A DNA stretch of 57,009 bases from an uncultured Christensenella sp. (GCA_910577875.1 CAJTNY010000009.1:1-57009); one strand, 5' to 3'; positions 8,961-17,748 are shown, counted from the stretch's first letter. Made by a program: numbers and translations. The notes: generated by a model from the sequence alone, not told the origin.

Positions 8961-9239
8961 TCAATTAAGTTTTTTTAATTTGCCAAGATTGATTTTAGCG
9001 TACACAAACATTGCTACAAGCGCAATAAAGACAGCGGCTATCACTACGAGTATTACGATAAAGCCGATAAGCGAACCGTTCGTATCCTTAATTACCGTCA
9101 GCGCAAGTATACCGAAAACCAGCAGAACTCCCGCCAGCGCGCCCGCTACGGCAACAAGGCATTTGATTATCTTTACCGCTTTCTGCGCTTTCTTTATAAG
9201 TAGTTTAGAGTACTCTTCTTTGTTTAATTTCTCTTCCAT
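8961..9239 (-). CDS. Small two-helix membrane protein, 92 residues
   Basis: Charged N-terminus (EEKLNKEEYSKLLIKKAQKAVK), then two long hydrophobic segments at about 26-50 and 58-82, then a short basic tail. No family recognised. Good ribosome site (AGGAGAGA). It lies 14 bases after rex, so it is probably co-transcribed with glcK and rex. Confidence 0.65.
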   Translation of the reverse strand: MEEKLNKEEYSKLLIKKAQKAVKIIKCLVAVAGALAGVLLVFGILALTVIKDTNGSLIGFIVILVVIAAVFIALVAMFVYAKINLGKLKKLN

Positions 9240-9253
9240 AAATCTCTCCTGTA

Positions 9254-9865
9254 TTATATCATACTTGACAAAATCGCAAGATTCGCCGCTACATCTATAT
9301 GACGGACGATAATTCCGTCGGGGGCTTTAATCAAAACCGGGGCAAAGTTTAAAATTGCTTTTATACCGCTCTCGATAAGCAAATCGGAAACACTTTGCGC
9401 ATACTGCGCGGGAACGCAGACGACCGCAAGCTCCGCTTTAAGACGGCGCACTTCCCTTTTAGCGTCGAGAATATCGAATACGGGTTTACCTGCGACGGCA
9501 GTTCCGATTTTTGCAGCGTCGCTGTCGAAAGCCGCGACTATTTCGATACCGTAATTTGCAAAACCGCCGTAACTGAGCACGGCTCTGCCTAATGCGCCGA
9601 CACCCGCTATCACTGCGTTTCGTCTGCCGTTGCAACATAGAAAATCCTCTAACGCGCATATCAGTTCTTTCGTAACATATCCCACGCGCGGTCTGCCTGT
9701 CGCGGAAGTATAAGCCAAATCTTTCCTCACGAGCACTTCGCCCATTCCCAACGCTTCCGCAATCAAGCCCGAAGAAACGTAAGTTCTGTCCTCTGGCAAA
9801 GATTTAAGATAATTAAGATAAATCGGCAGTCTTTGAAGCGAGATTACAGGTATATCCTTGTTCAT
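9254..9865 (-). CDS. rex: Redox-sensing transcriptional repressor Rex
   Basis: Dimeric repressor that senses NADH/NAD+ and controls fermentation and hydrogenase genes. 203 residues, the usual length. The N-terminal winged helix is recognisable (LQRLPIYLNYLKSLPEDRTYVSS, then LVRKDLAYTSATGRPRVGY), followed by a Rossmann fold with GVGALG. It overlaps the glcK transcription unit (3 bases between the genes), so it is translated from the same message. The hydrogenase operon in this window is a likely target, but I found no clear operator there. Confidence 0.95.
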   Translation of the reverse strand: MNKDIPVISLQRLPIYLNYLKSLPEDRTYVSSGLIAEALGMGEVLVRKDLAYTSATGRPRVGYVTKELICALEDFLCCNGRRNAVIAGVGALGRAVLSYGGFANYGIEIVAAFDSDAAKIGTAVAGKPVFDILDAKREVRRLKAELAVVCVPAQYAQSVSDLLIESGIKAILNFAPVLIKAPDGIIVRHIDVAANLAILSSMI

Positions 9866-9868
9866 AAA

Positions 9869-10804
9869 CTATTCCTCTATCATAAGCGCGGCGGCACCGT
9901 AAGCACCCGCGGCGGCGCCGAGAGTCGCTGTCGTCACTTTAACCGGCGCATAATGCCCCGCAAAAAGTTCTCTGTCCAATATATTCTGAATCGGAACCGT
10001 AAGGTTTTCACGTTGCGCCGAAACCCCTCCGCCGAGCATAATCACCTGGGGACGGAAAATATTTGCAATGTTGACTAGCCCACATGCAAGATATTTTATG
10101 TACCAGTCTATAACCTCGTGTGCGGCTATATCGCAATCGGCATAATCAAAAGCCGTCTTACCTGTCGCAGTGTCGGAAGTACAGCTTTGCCACATTGCCG
10201 AACCTGCGTCCTCCTCCATAGCCCACTTGGTACGTTTTATAAGAGCAGTCGCCGACGAATAAGCTTCGAAACATCCGCGTCTACCGCATGTGCATCTGTT
10301 TCCTCCGCGCTCGATTACCATATGACCGAGCTCCGCGCCAGCGGATTTATTTCCCTCGAAAAGTTTTCCGCCTATCACTATTCCGCCTCCGACGCCCGTA
10401 CCGAGGGTAACGAGTACACTGTCGCTGTAATTCTTTCCTGCGCCGAACTTTGCCTCGCCGAGAGCGGCGGCGTTCGCGTCGTTAGTTATTCTTACGGGAA
10501 TATGGACTCTTTCCTCAACGAGTTTTGCAAGAGGGAAATCTTTAAGTCGTAAATTACTCGAAAGAACAACTGTTCCGTTTTCCGCATCGATTACTCCCGC
10601 ACAGCCGATCCCGACTCCCTTGACTCTCTCAACGGCGATACCGCTGTTTACTATAAGTCTGTTGCAAATAACTTCTATACCGTCGGCTATCTCTTCGCCT
10701 TTGCCGGTTGTCACACTGTCCTCTCCGTAAAGCTTACCGTTTCTATCGATAATTGCTCCTTTTATAGTAGTTCCGCCGACGTCGATTCCTATATACAGCG
10801 ACAT
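9869..10804 (-). CDS. glcK: ROK-family glucokinase
   Basis: Phosphorylates glucose with ATP. 311 residues. The N-terminal phosphate motif is GIDVGGTTIKGA; the ROK zinc signature CTCGRRGCFEAYSS is intact, with a preceding catalytic ELGHMVIE histidine motif. ROK kinases differ in sugar specificity, so glucose is an inference from length and motifs. First gene of the glcK-rex-small membrane protein unit, with its own promoter and a strong GGAGG site. Confidence 0.88.
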   Translation of the reverse strand: MSLYIGIDVGGTTIKGAIIDRNGKLYGEDSVTTGKGEEIADGIEVICNRLIVNSGIAVERVKGVGIGCAGVIDAENGTVVLSSNLRLKDFPLAKLVEERVHIPVRITNDANAAALGEAKFGAGKNYSDSVLVTLGTGVGGGIVIGGKLFEGNKSAGAELGHMVIERGGNRCTCGRRGCFEAYSSATALIKRTKWAMEEDAGSAMWQSCTSDTATGKTAFDYADCDIAAHEVIDWYIKYLACGLVNIANIFRPQVIMLGGGVSAQRENLTVPIQNILDRELFAGHYAPVKVTTATLGAAAGAYGAAALMIEE

Positions 10805-10838
10805 AGCCCCTCCAGATTAATTTGATATTTATATATCT

Positions 10839-10866
10839 ATTATACTATTAATATTAAAAATGTCAA
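10839..10866 (-). promoter_or_regulatory. Promoter of glcK-rex
   Basis: TTGACA (10861-10866), 16-base spacer, TATAAT (10839-10844). The leader is about 30 bases. Confidence 0.75.
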
Positions 10867-10877
10867 TACATAAAAAA

Positions 10878-10897
10878 GGATACGCGCGAGCGTACCC
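10878..10897 (-). terminator. Terminator after dut
   Basis: GGGTACGC-loop-GCGTATCC followed by six T. One arm position pairs as G-U only on the minus-strand RNA, which supports minus-strand use. Confidence 0.75.
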
Positions 10898-10904
10898 CGA
10901 AATA

Positions 10905-11342
10905 TTATTTTGTTCCGGTGGACCCGAAACCGCCCGCACCTCTTACAGTACAGGATAGTTCTTCCGTTTCTTCGAATTCGGCAGTTATGTACGGAGCTAT
11001 AACGATTTGCGCTATTCTCTCGCCTGCCGACACCGACTGAACCGTTTCGGAATGGTTGTGTAGCGCGACTTTGACTTCACCGCGGTAGTCACAGTCAACC
11101 ACCCCGACTTTATTCGCGGGGGCAAGTCCTTTTTTCGTAGCAAGTCCGCTTCTCGCATAAATAAGACCCGCATATCCCATAGGCAGTTCAAGTGCAATAC
11201 CTGTCGGAATAACCGCAGTCGTATGCGGTTTTATCTCGGTATCTCCTTCTGTGCAGGCGTACAAATCAGCGCCCGCCGCAAACTCGCTGCCGTAAGCGGG
11301 CGTTACAGCTTTTTCGTTTAATTTTTTAATTCTGATTTTCAT
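10905..11342 (-). CDS. dut: dUTP diphosphatase
   Basis: Hydrolyses dUTP to dUMP, keeping uracil out of DNA and feeding dTMP synthesis. 145 residues, the trimeric type. All five motifs are recognisable: AAGADLYA, ARSGLATKKGL, GVVDCDYRGEV, ERIAQIVI and the C-terminal GAGGFGSTG. It lies 14 bases after nrdG and is followed by a terminator, so nrdG-dut forms a nucleotide-supply unit. Confidence 0.95.
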   Translation of the reverse strand: MKIRIKKLNEKAVTPAYGSEFAAGADLYACTEGDTEIKPHTTAVIPTGIALELPMGYAGLIYARSGLATKKGLAPANKVGVVDCDYRGEVKVALHNHSETVQSVSAGERIAQIVIAPYITAEFEETEELSCTVRGAGGFGSTGTK

Positions 11343-11356
11343 AGGCGTATCCTCTC

Positions 11357-11890
11357 TTAAATTACAGTATTTTCATCCCACAAAACAACTTCGTCAGTCT
11401 TTAAAGACTGCTTGACGAGTATTATTCTCTGATTCGACGATCCGCGGAATTTAAGATTCAAATCTTTGAGTTCTTCGACGAATTTACCGTCGACAAGCAC
11501 GTCAAGGCATTTAAGCATACGCATAACGGTATCCGCATCGCCTTTTTTCCCTGTCAGCAAATCCGCTTCGTAATCGTATCCGGTAAAACACCAAAACGAT
11601 TTTTCAGGGAATTTCTTTCTCAGTCTTTCAAGAAAAGGCGCAAGCACTTCCGCGTTTTCGGGTTCGAACGGATCGCCGCCCAAAAGCGTAAAACCTTTAA
11701 TATAGTCGAAGTCCATCGATTTTATTATGCTGTTCTCTACCTCACGGGTAAATGCATTTCCGTAATTGAAATCCCATGTTTCGGGATTGAAACAATTTTT
11801 ACACCTGTTGCGGCAACCACTGACGTAAAGCGATACCCTCACGCCCGGTCCGTTCGAAACGTCGCGCCATTTTATAGTTGCATAATTCAT
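11357..11890 (-). CDS. nrdG: Anaerobic ribonucleotide reductase activating enzyme
   Basis: Radical-SAM protein that installs the glycyl radical on NrdD. 177 residues. Cluster motif CRNRCKNC (CxxxCxxC), SAM-binding GGDPF, early GPGVRVSLYVSGC. The start at 11890 has GAGG 16 bases away, unusually far, with a TAAAC/GTTTA hairpin of the locus B repeat in between; folding it would bring the ribosome site next to the ATG. It is downstream of nrdD but separated by a terminator and the repeat. Confidence 0.94.
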   Translation of the reverse strand: MNYATIKWRDVSNGPGVRVSLYVSGCRNRCKNCFNPETWDFNYGNAFTREVENSIIKSMDFDYIKGFTLLGGDPFEPENAEVLAPFLERLRKKFPEKSFWCFTGYDYEADLLTGKKGDADTVMRMLKCLDVLVDGKFVEELKDLNLKFRGSSNQRIILVKQSLKTDEVVLWDENTVI

Positions 11891-12000
11891 AAACGTGTCG
11901 TTTAATCCTCGTATCTTTATTGCGTTTAATTTCGACGGGCTTTCGCTCCCGTCAATCTAAACGTGTCGTTTAATTTCGCATATTTATTCCGTTACATATT
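11890..12000 (+). repeat. Paired hairpin repeat, locus B
   Basis: Boxes beginning TAAACGTGTCGTTTAATC at 11890 and TAAACGTGTCGTTTAATT at 11958, period 68. Each begins with TAAAC-GTGTC-GTTTA. The linker contains an ACGGG/CCCGT hairpin and ends CCCGTCAATC. It lies between the nrdD terminator and nrdG, and its first base is the A of the nrdG start codon on the other strand. Confidence 0.7.
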
Positions 12001-12003
12001 AAA

Positions 12004-12035
12004 ACGCGTCCTGAAAAAAACGCTTACGGACGCGC
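12004..12035 (-). terminator. Terminator after nrdD
   Basis: GCGCGTCC and GGACGCGT arms followed by TTTTAAT. The terminal G-U pair fits minus-strand transcription. Confidence 0.7.
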
Positions 12036-12045
12036 TTTTAAATTT

Positions 12046-14172
12046 TTATAAATGGAGTACTCTCGATTTGATTTCTTTGGTCTTTCCAACGTTCCAGAAA
12101 TTTTCGCCCAGATAACCGCATGTACGGCGCGTTACGTTCATTTTACGCTGGTCCTTATTATGGCAGACGGGACACTCCCATTCGTTATCGTCGTTGATGA
12201 TAATTTCGCCGTCGAAACCGCAGACGTGACAATAATCGCTCTTTGTATTGAATTCGGCGTACTGAATGTTATCGTAAATAAATTTCACCACGTCCTCTAT
12301 TGCGGTAAGGTTATGGCGCATATTAGGAATTTCCACATAAGATATAGCCCCGCCCGAAGAAATCTGCTGGAAACGGCTTTCAAAGCTGAATTTCGAGAAT
12401 GCGTCTATATTTTCGCGCACGTCCACATGATAACTGTTGGTATAATATCCCTTATCCGTTACGTCCTTGATTGTACCGAAACGTTTTTGGTCTATTCTCG
12501 CAAAACGGTAGCAAAGCGATTCCGCAGGCGTGCCGTAAAGACCGAAACCGAGTCCCGTTTCCTTTTTCCATTTTTCGCAGTGCTCGCGGAGGGTCTTCAT
12601 TATTTTCACCGCAAATTCCGTACCCGCAGGGTCGGTGTGCGAAACGCCTTTTACAAGCTTCGTTACTTCGTAAAGTCCGATATATCCGAGCGAAATCGTA
12701 GAGTAGCCGTTCAGAAGATATTTATCAATCTTTTCTCCGCTTTCGAGACGGGCTATTGCGCCGTACTGCCAATGTACGGGCGAAACATCGCTCGTAACGC
12801 CCATAAGCGCGTTATGGCGGCACATTAAAGCTTCATAGCAAAGTTGAAGTCTTTGTTCGAGAATTTCCCAGAATTTCTTTTCATCGCCTTTTGCAAGAAT
12901 TCCGCACTGCGGAAGATTTATGGATACGACGCCCTGATTGAATCTGCCTTCGAATTTATAATTTCCGTCTTCGTCTTTCCAGGGTGACAGGAAAGAACGG
13001 CATCCCATAGGCGAGAAAACGTTACCTTCGTAATTCTCTCGCATCTTCTTAGCGGATATATAATCGGGATACAACCTTTTTGAAGAGCATTTAACCGCGA
13101 GCTTTGTAAGATAGTCGTATTTACCACCCTTCAGGCAGTTGTTTTCGTCCAAAACGTATATCAACTTGGGGAACGCGGGAGTGACGTACACGCCCTTCTC
13201 GTTCTTAATTCCCTCGTAACGCTGTTTTAACACTTCTTCTATAATAAGCGCGTTTTCTTCGATATACTCGTCCTTTTCGTCGAGATACATAAAAAGCGTC
13301 ACGAAAGGCGACTGTCCGTTCGTCGTCATTAACGTGTTAATCTGATATTGTATCGTCTGTACTCCGGCTTTGAGAGATTCCTGTAAACGCATACTGACTA
13401 TTTCGTTTTTAGCGCTCTCGTCAAGACGTTCTCCGAACTGCTCGTCGCACTGATTTTTATACTTTTCCTTGGTGCGCCTGAGATATTTGCCGAGATGGGC
13501 GATATTGACCGACTGTCCGCCGTACTGCGAAGAAGCGACTGAAGCTATAATCTGCGTCGTAATGGTGCACGCGGTCTGGAAAGATTTCGGACTTTCAATC
13601 ATTTTACCGTTTATGACGGTGCCCTTATCCAGCATATCCTTAATATTTATAAGACAGCAGTTAAATATAGGTTGAAGAAAATAATCTGCATCGTGGAAAT
13701 GAATCGCGCCCTCGTCGTGAGCTTTGGAAATATATTCGGGGAGAAGAATACGGCGTGTCAAGTCTTTCGACACTTCGCCTGCGATAAGGTCGCGCTGGGT
13801 AGATGCCGTGCGCGCATTTTTGTTGGAGTTCTCTTCCATTACGTCTTTATTGGAATTTTTTATAAGAGAAAGTATGCTCTCGTCCGTAGTGTTTGCTTTA
13901 CGGATGAGCGCGCGCTCGTAACGGTAGAGAATATAAGCTTTCATAAGCTGATACTTTTGAAGCTCCATCAACTTTTCCTCTACCATATCCTGTATATCTT
14001 CGACAAGCATTCTCCGCCTGTGACGGGACGCGATGTCGTCTACAATAGCGCCTATCTGCGCCTCGGTTATTCTGTCCTCGAAATCAACCGCCTCGTTAGC
14101 TTTGCCTATTGCAACGATAATTTTGTTTCTGTCAAAGTCCACGGTTGAGCCGTCGCGCTTAATAACTTTCAT
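12046..14172 (-). CDS. nrdD: Anaerobic (class III) ribonucleoside-triphosphate reductase
   Basis: Makes dNTPs from NTPs without oxygen, using a glycyl radical and formate. 708 residues. N-terminal ATP-cone (MKVIKRDGSTVDFDRNKI), then the barrel domain, then a C-terminal zinc site (YCHVCG and CPVCHNK) and the glycyl radical loop RRTCGYLG near the C-terminus. Promoter, ribosome site and two NrdR-like boxes lie upstream. The oxygen-labile radical fits a strict anaerobe. Confidence 0.96.
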   Translation of the reverse strand: MKVIKRDGSTVDFDRNKIIVAIGKANEAVDFEDRITEAQIGAIVDDIASRHRRRMLVEDIQDMVEEKLMELQKYQLMKAYILYRYERALIRKANTTDESILSLIKNSNKDVMEENSNKNARTASTQRDLIAGEVSKDLTRRILLPEYISKAHDEGAIHFHDADYFLQPIFNCCLINIKDMLDKGTVINGKMIESPKSFQTACTITTQIIASVASSQYGGQSVNIAHLGKYLRRTKEKYKNQCDEQFGERLDESAKNEIVSMRLQESLKAGVQTIQYQINTLMTTNGQSPFVTLFMYLDEKDEYIEENALIIEEVLKQRYEGIKNEKGVYVTPAFPKLIYVLDENNCLKGGKYDYLTKLAVKCSSKRLYPDYISAKKMRENYEGNVFSPMGCRSFLSPWKDEDGNYKFEGRFNQGVVSINLPQCGILAKGDEKKFWEILEQRLQLCYEALMCRHNALMGVTSDVSPVHWQYGAIARLESGEKIDKYLLNGYSTISLGYIGLYEVTKLVKGVSHTDPAGTEFAVKIMKTLREHCEKWKKETGLGFGLYGTPAESLCYRFARIDQKRFGTIKDVTDKGYYTNSYHVDVRENIDAFSKFSFESRFQQISSGGAISYVEIPNMRHNLTAIEDVVKFIYDNIQYAEFNTKSDYCHVCGFDGEIIINDDNEWECPVCHNKDQRKMNVTRRTCGYLGENFWNVGKTKEIKSRVLHL

Positions 14173-14207
14173 TTGTCAAACCTCCCGAATATGAACCAGT
14201 GACATAA

Positions 14208-14236
14208 AGTATAGTACACCGAAAACTCAAAGTCAA
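14208..14236 (-). promoter_or_regulatory. Promoter of nrdD
   Basis: TTGACT (14231-14236), 17-base spacer, TATACT (14208-14213). Confidence 0.7.
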
Positions 14237-14244
14237 GCCTTATA

Positions 14245-14260
14245 CCACAATATCTTGTAT
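14245..14260. promoter_or_regulatory. NrdR-like box, promoter-proximal
   Basis: CCACAATATCTTGTAT matches 13 of 16 positions of the NrdR box (ACACWATATWTWGTGT type, from memory). It is next to the -35 of nrdD. Confidence 0.5.
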
Positions 14261-14277
14261 GTTATTTTTAAACATTA

Positions 14278-14293
14278 ATACTATATATTGTGT
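14278..14293. promoter_or_regulatory. NrdR-like box, distal
   Basis: ATACTATATATTGTGT matches 15 of 16 positions of the NrdR box. It lies 33 bases, about three helix turns, from the proximal box, as expected for cooperative NrdR binding. Confidence 0.65.
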
Positions 14294-14344
14294 GTGATAA
14301 TAATTAACACAACCATAAATTCACGCCGCGGCTGTAATACGCGC

Positions 14345-15556
14345 TTATGCGTCAGTATTTTCGGACCCGTCTGTATCGTCTACGTTTTTAACATTTTTTC
14401 TTATGCGAGAAACTGCAGTCAAAACCAAGAACAACACGGGAAAACCTACGGCGAAAGCAAGTCCTGCGCCGATATCGTCGCCTAATGCGCCCGCACACAA
14501 CCCCACAAGCGTGGGTCCCGCGGTACAGCCAATATCTCCGGCCATTGCAAGCATACCGAACATTGCAGTGCCCCCGCGGGGTATTTCCGCAGAAGCAAGA
14601 CTTAGTACGCTCGGCCAAAGTATCCCCACGGAAAAACCGCAAATGGCGCACGCGCCGAGCGATAGCGCCGGCAACGGCGACAGCCACGCAACGAGATAAC
14701 AAACTATACAAAAAATTGCGGAAACAGCCATACAAAGCCTAAGCCTTTTACCGAAACGGGCAAACAGCAACCTTGCAATTCCCATAAAGACGGCGAACAG
14801 GCACGGACCTATCAAATCGCCCAAAGCTTTCGAAACACCGAGCCCGCTTTCGGCAAAAGCCGAAGCCCATTGCGACATAGCGAGCTCCGACGCGCCGGCA
14901 AGCAACATAAGTGCGGCGAAAATCCAAAAGCTTTTCAATTTAAACAGTCCGCCAAACGACAGACCTTTCCGTTCTCCCTCCAAAGTCGGTATAGGAACGA
15001 ATACTACGTAAATCGCGTTTAACAAAGGTATCGCCGCCCAGATTGCCGCAATAATGCGCCAATTGACCGTTCCGAATCCCCAAAAAAACAGCGTCGTCAA
15101 AAGTACGACCGCCGCAGAGCCCCAGCAATAAAAAGAGTGAAGCAAACTCATCTGTCCTTTTTTATTGTCCGACGGACAAGCTTCTATTGTCGGACTTATA
15201 AGAACTTCTATAAGTCCTCCGCCGATTGCGTATAAAATCGAAGCAATAATAAACCCCGCGTACGGCGGCATAATTATAGGCAGAAACGCAAGTCCCGCCA
15301 ACCCTGCCGCAGCGAACAGATGCGCCGCAACAAAGCATATGCGATAGCCGATTTTATCTGCAAATTTGGAAGCTAAGCCGTCCACACAGAGCTGAACCGC
15401 AAAATTGACGGTAATCAAAACTGTGAGCCGCGTTATAGAAATTCCGAATTCCCCGTTCAGCACCAATAACAGAAGAGGAAAAAAATTGGCGACTATAGCC
15501 TGTGTGATATAACCGATATAACAAGCGATTTTTGTATGGGTGTAACTTTTTAACAT
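14345..15556 (-). CDS. MFS transporter, 12 membrane segments
   Basis: Cytoplasmic membrane carrier of 403 residues with about 12 hydrophobic segments. The loop after the second segment reads DGLASKFADKIGYR, the usual MFS loop signature. Overall layout resembles FucP/YfkF-like sugar or drug carriers, but no substrate can be assigned. Starts 19 bases after the HNH-like gene with AAAGG, so it is probably part of the glpK unit. The last residues (ENVDDTDGSENTDA) form an acidic tail. Confidence 0.85.
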   Translation of the reverse strand: MLKSYTHTKIACYIGYITQAIVANFFPLLLLVLNGEFGISITRLTVLITVNFAVQLCVDGLASKFADKIGYRICFVAAHLFAAAGLAGLAFLPIIMPPYAGFIIASILYAIGGGLIEVLISPTIEACPSDNKKGQMSLLHSFYCWGSAAVVLLTTLFFWGFGTVNWRIIAAIWAAIPLLNAIYVVFVPIPTLEGERKGLSFGGLFKLKSFWIFAALMLLAGASELAMSQWASAFAESGLGVSKALGDLIGPCLFAVFMGIARLLFARFGKRLRLCMAVSAIFCIVCYLVAWLSPLPALSLGACAICGFSVGILWPSVLSLASAEIPRGGTAMFGMLAMAGDIGCTAGPTLVGLCAGALGDDIGAGLAFAVGFPVLFLVLTAVSRIRKNVKNVDDTDGSENTDA

Positions 15557-15574
15557 TTAAAAACCTTTAAGTAT

Positions 15575-16003
15575 TCAGGTGAATTTTTTCAGATAACTCA
15601 AATCTATTTTCCACTCGGAAACTTTGTTTCTTCTGCGGTGCGTTTCGTTCGCTTCGCCCAAAGCTTTACGGTAATCGGCGTACCCGCAGCCGTTTACTTT
15701 CATAAAATGTTCGGAAGCCTTCTTTTCGTCGCCTTTTAACTGGGTCCTGCCTATATGTATCACTTCGTGGCAATCTCTAAAAACCGCAACCACGTCTTTT
15801 AATTTTTGCACGAAATTTTTTTCATCATATTCCCACTGCTCGTGTGCTTCCAATCTCGCCGTGCGCCTTTGGCAAATCATACATTCGCCTCCTGCCCGGG
15901 AATAAGCCTCTTTTCTTACCAAGTCCCATTGCGCGGGGCTTAAAATACTTCTTAAGTTACTGTACCAGCAACTGTCGGGTACCAACTCGAAATTCAGTTT
16001 CAT
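15575..16003 (-). CDS. HNH-nuclease-like zinc protein, 142 residues
   Basis: A small protein with an HNH-type layout: CMIC, then LEAHEQWEYDE, then CHEVIHIGR, giving two cysteine pairs and the histidines expected of an HNH fold. The target is unknown; not linked to any restriction or phage gene here. It sits between glpK and the MFS gene with short gaps. No clear ribosome site precedes the ATG. A role with glycerol metabolism is not apparent. Confidence 0.6.
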   Translation of the reverse strand: MKLNFELVPDSCWYSNLRSILSPAQWDLVRKEAYSRAGGECMICQRRTARLEAHEQWEYDEKNFVQKLKDVVAVFRDCHEVIHIGRTQLKGDEKKASEHFMKVNGCGYADYRKALGEANETHRRRNKVSEWKIDLSYLKKFT

Positions 16004-16023
16004 AATTAATTTATTCCGTATAT

Positions 16024-17502
16024 TTATTTCAACGCCCGACCCACAGCCTTATTCCAGCCGTTTAAAAGCCTTTCCCGAACATCTACGCTCATATCGGGAG
16101 TAAATACTCTCCCTGTATTGGCGTTCGAACGTATTTCGTCCAAACTGTTCCAAAACCCCGCCGTCAGCCCGGCGAGGTAAGCCGCGCCGAGCGCCGTCGT
16201 TTCGATTGCTTCGGGACGCACAGCAGGACAATTTAAAATATCAGCCTGAAACTGTAACAAAAAATCGTTTTTACTCGCCCCGCCGTCCACATTAAGACAT
16301 GTAATTTTTATTCCCGCGTCTTTTTCCATCGCAGAAACCAAATCGCAAACCTGATACGCAATACTTTCGAGCGCGGCTCTTGCTATATGTTCGCGCATAG
16401 TTCCGCGTGTAATGCCTGTTATAATTCCCCTTGCCGAAGCATCCCAGTACGGAGCGCCGAGCCCCGTAAACGCCGGTACGATATAGACACCTCCGCTATC
16501 TTCGACCTTACGCGCAAGAGTTTCGCTTTCGTCCGCGCAGTCTATTATTTTAAGCCCGTCCCTCAACCACTGCACGACTGCACCGCCGACGAAAACCGAG
16601 CCTTCGAGAACGTAAGGAGGTCTATCGCCGAGCGAAGCCCCGAGCGTGGTTACAAGCCCGTTTTCGCTCCTGACAGCACGCCTACCCGTATTCATCAATA
16701 AAAAGCAACCGGTACCGTATGTATTTTTCAAATCGCCAGCATCGGTACAGAACTGTCCGAATAGTGCCGCCTGCTGGTCACCTACCGCGCTGCATATCAG
16801 CACGGGCGCACCGAGAACGCTTTTGTGCGTAAAACCGTAATTATATCCGCTCGGGCACACCTTAGGAAGCATACTTTCGGGAACCCCGAATATGTCTAAT
16901 AATTCTTCGTCCCATTTTAATGTATGAATATTAAACAGCATAGTCCTTGCAGCATTGGTGTAATCCGTAGCGAAAATTTTTCCTTTGGACAGCTGCCACA
17001 TTAAAAAGGTATCTACCGTACCGAAAAGAAGTTCTCCCCTCTCCGCCTTTTCCCGCGCGCCTGCGACGTTGTCGAGTATCCATTTTATTTTAGTCGCGGA
17101 AAAATAGGCGTCGGGAATAAGTCCTGTCTTTTCGTATATAATTTCCGAATAACGCTCCTTGATTTTTTCACAATAAGATGCGGTTCTGCGGCATTGCCAA
17201 ACAATGGCGTTGTATACGGGTTTGCCCGTTTTTGCGTCCCAGACGAGCGTCGTTTCCCTTTGGTTAGTCAAGCCTATTCCCGCAATTTCGTCGGCTGATA
17301 TATCTGCGCGAACTGCCGCTTCCGCTATAACAGCCATAACCGAACCCATTATATCCTTAGGCGAATGTTCCACCCAGCCCGATTGAGGGTAGATCTGTTT
17401 GAACTCCTGCTGAGCCATAGCTTTTATTTGTCCGCGTCTGTCGAATATAACCGCGCGCGAACTCGTCGTGCCTTGGTCGACGGATAAAATGTAATTTTTC
17501 AT
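16024..17502 (-). CDS. glpK: Glycerol kinase
   Basis: Makes glycerol 3-phosphate from glycerol and ATP. Residues 1-20 (ILSVDQGTTSSRAVIFD) carry the phosphate-1 motif; also QRETTLVWD, the FGGY signature region GVYIVPAFTGLGAPYW, and the C-terminal DGGASKNDFLLQFQADI. About 492 residues. I start at the ATG at 17502 because it gives the conserved MKNYILSVDQGT start. There is no ribosome site: TATAAT lies six bases before this ATG. Confidence 0.96.
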   Translation of the reverse strand: MKNYILSVDQGTTSSRAVIFDRRGQIKAMAQQEFKQIYPQSGWVEHSPKDIMGSVMAVIAEAAVRADISADEIAGIGLTNQRETTLVWDAKTGKPVYNAIVWQCRRTASYCEKIKERYSEIIYEKTGLIPDAYFSATKIKWILDNVAGAREKAERGELLFGTVDTFLMWQLSKGKIFATDYTNAARTMLFNIHTLKWDEELLDIFGVPESMLPKVCPSGYNYGFTHKSVLGAPVLICSAVGDQQAALFGQFCTDAGDLKNTYGTGCFLLMNTGRRAVRSENGLVTTLGASLGDRPPYVLEGSVFVGGAVVQWLRDGLKIIDCADESETLARKVEDSGGVYIVPAFTGLGAPYWDASARGIITGITRGTMREHIARAALESIAYQVCDLVSAMEKDAGIKITCLNVDGGASKNDFLLQFQADILNCPAVRPEAIETTALGAAYLAGLTAGFWNSLDEIRSNANTGRVFTPDMSVDVRERLLNGWNKAVGRALK

Positions 17503-17508
17503 ATTCAG

Positions 17509-17537
17509 ATTATAACACACAAAAAACGGAGGCGCAA
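17509..17537 (-). promoter_or_regulatory. Promoter of glpK, placed for a leaderless message
   Basis: TTGCGC (17532-17537), 17-base spacer, TATAAT (17509-17514), then CTGAAT and the ATG. The -35 is inside the upstream terminator stem. Confidence 0.6.
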
Positions 17538-17548
17538 GCCCCCGTTTT
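17523..17548 (-). terminator. Terminator after the 65-residue protein
   Basis: AAAACGGGGGC and GCCTCCGTTTT arms followed by six T. Overlaps the glpK -35 region. Confidence 0.75.
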
Positions 17549-17550
17549 CA

Positions 17551-17748
17551 CTATTCATTATCTTCCGTATACTGTTTATGAAATTTTGCTATTTCGTCCG
17601 TGTCAAGCGAAACTTTCTGATACAGTCCCGTACATTCGTTTGCACTTGCCGTTCCTTCGAAAATGTCTTCGATAAGTTTATCGGTTCTGCGTTTTGCCAT
17701 ACTATAATTTTGAGCAATCCGTCGGAATTTATTCTCCGCACTTTTCAA
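17551..17748 (-). CDS. Unidentified small helical protein, up to 65 residues
   Basis: Charged, mostly helical (KLIDTDE-type composition: RRTDKLIEDIFEGTASANECTG), no membrane segment, no family recognised. The longest reading uses TTG at 17748 and overlaps the end of the dehydrogenase gene by 20 bases; an ATG at 17700 gives 49 residues. Neither has a clear ribosome site. The good terminator right after its stop supports a real transcript. Confidence 0.45.
   Translation of the reverse strand: MKSAENKFRRIAQNYSMAKRRTDKLIEDIFEGTASANECTGLYQKVSLDTDEIAKFHKQYTEDNE

Noticed and set aside
12052..12828. Plus-strand 258-codon open frame in nrdD
   Set aside because: Antisense to a complete, well-conserved nrdD.
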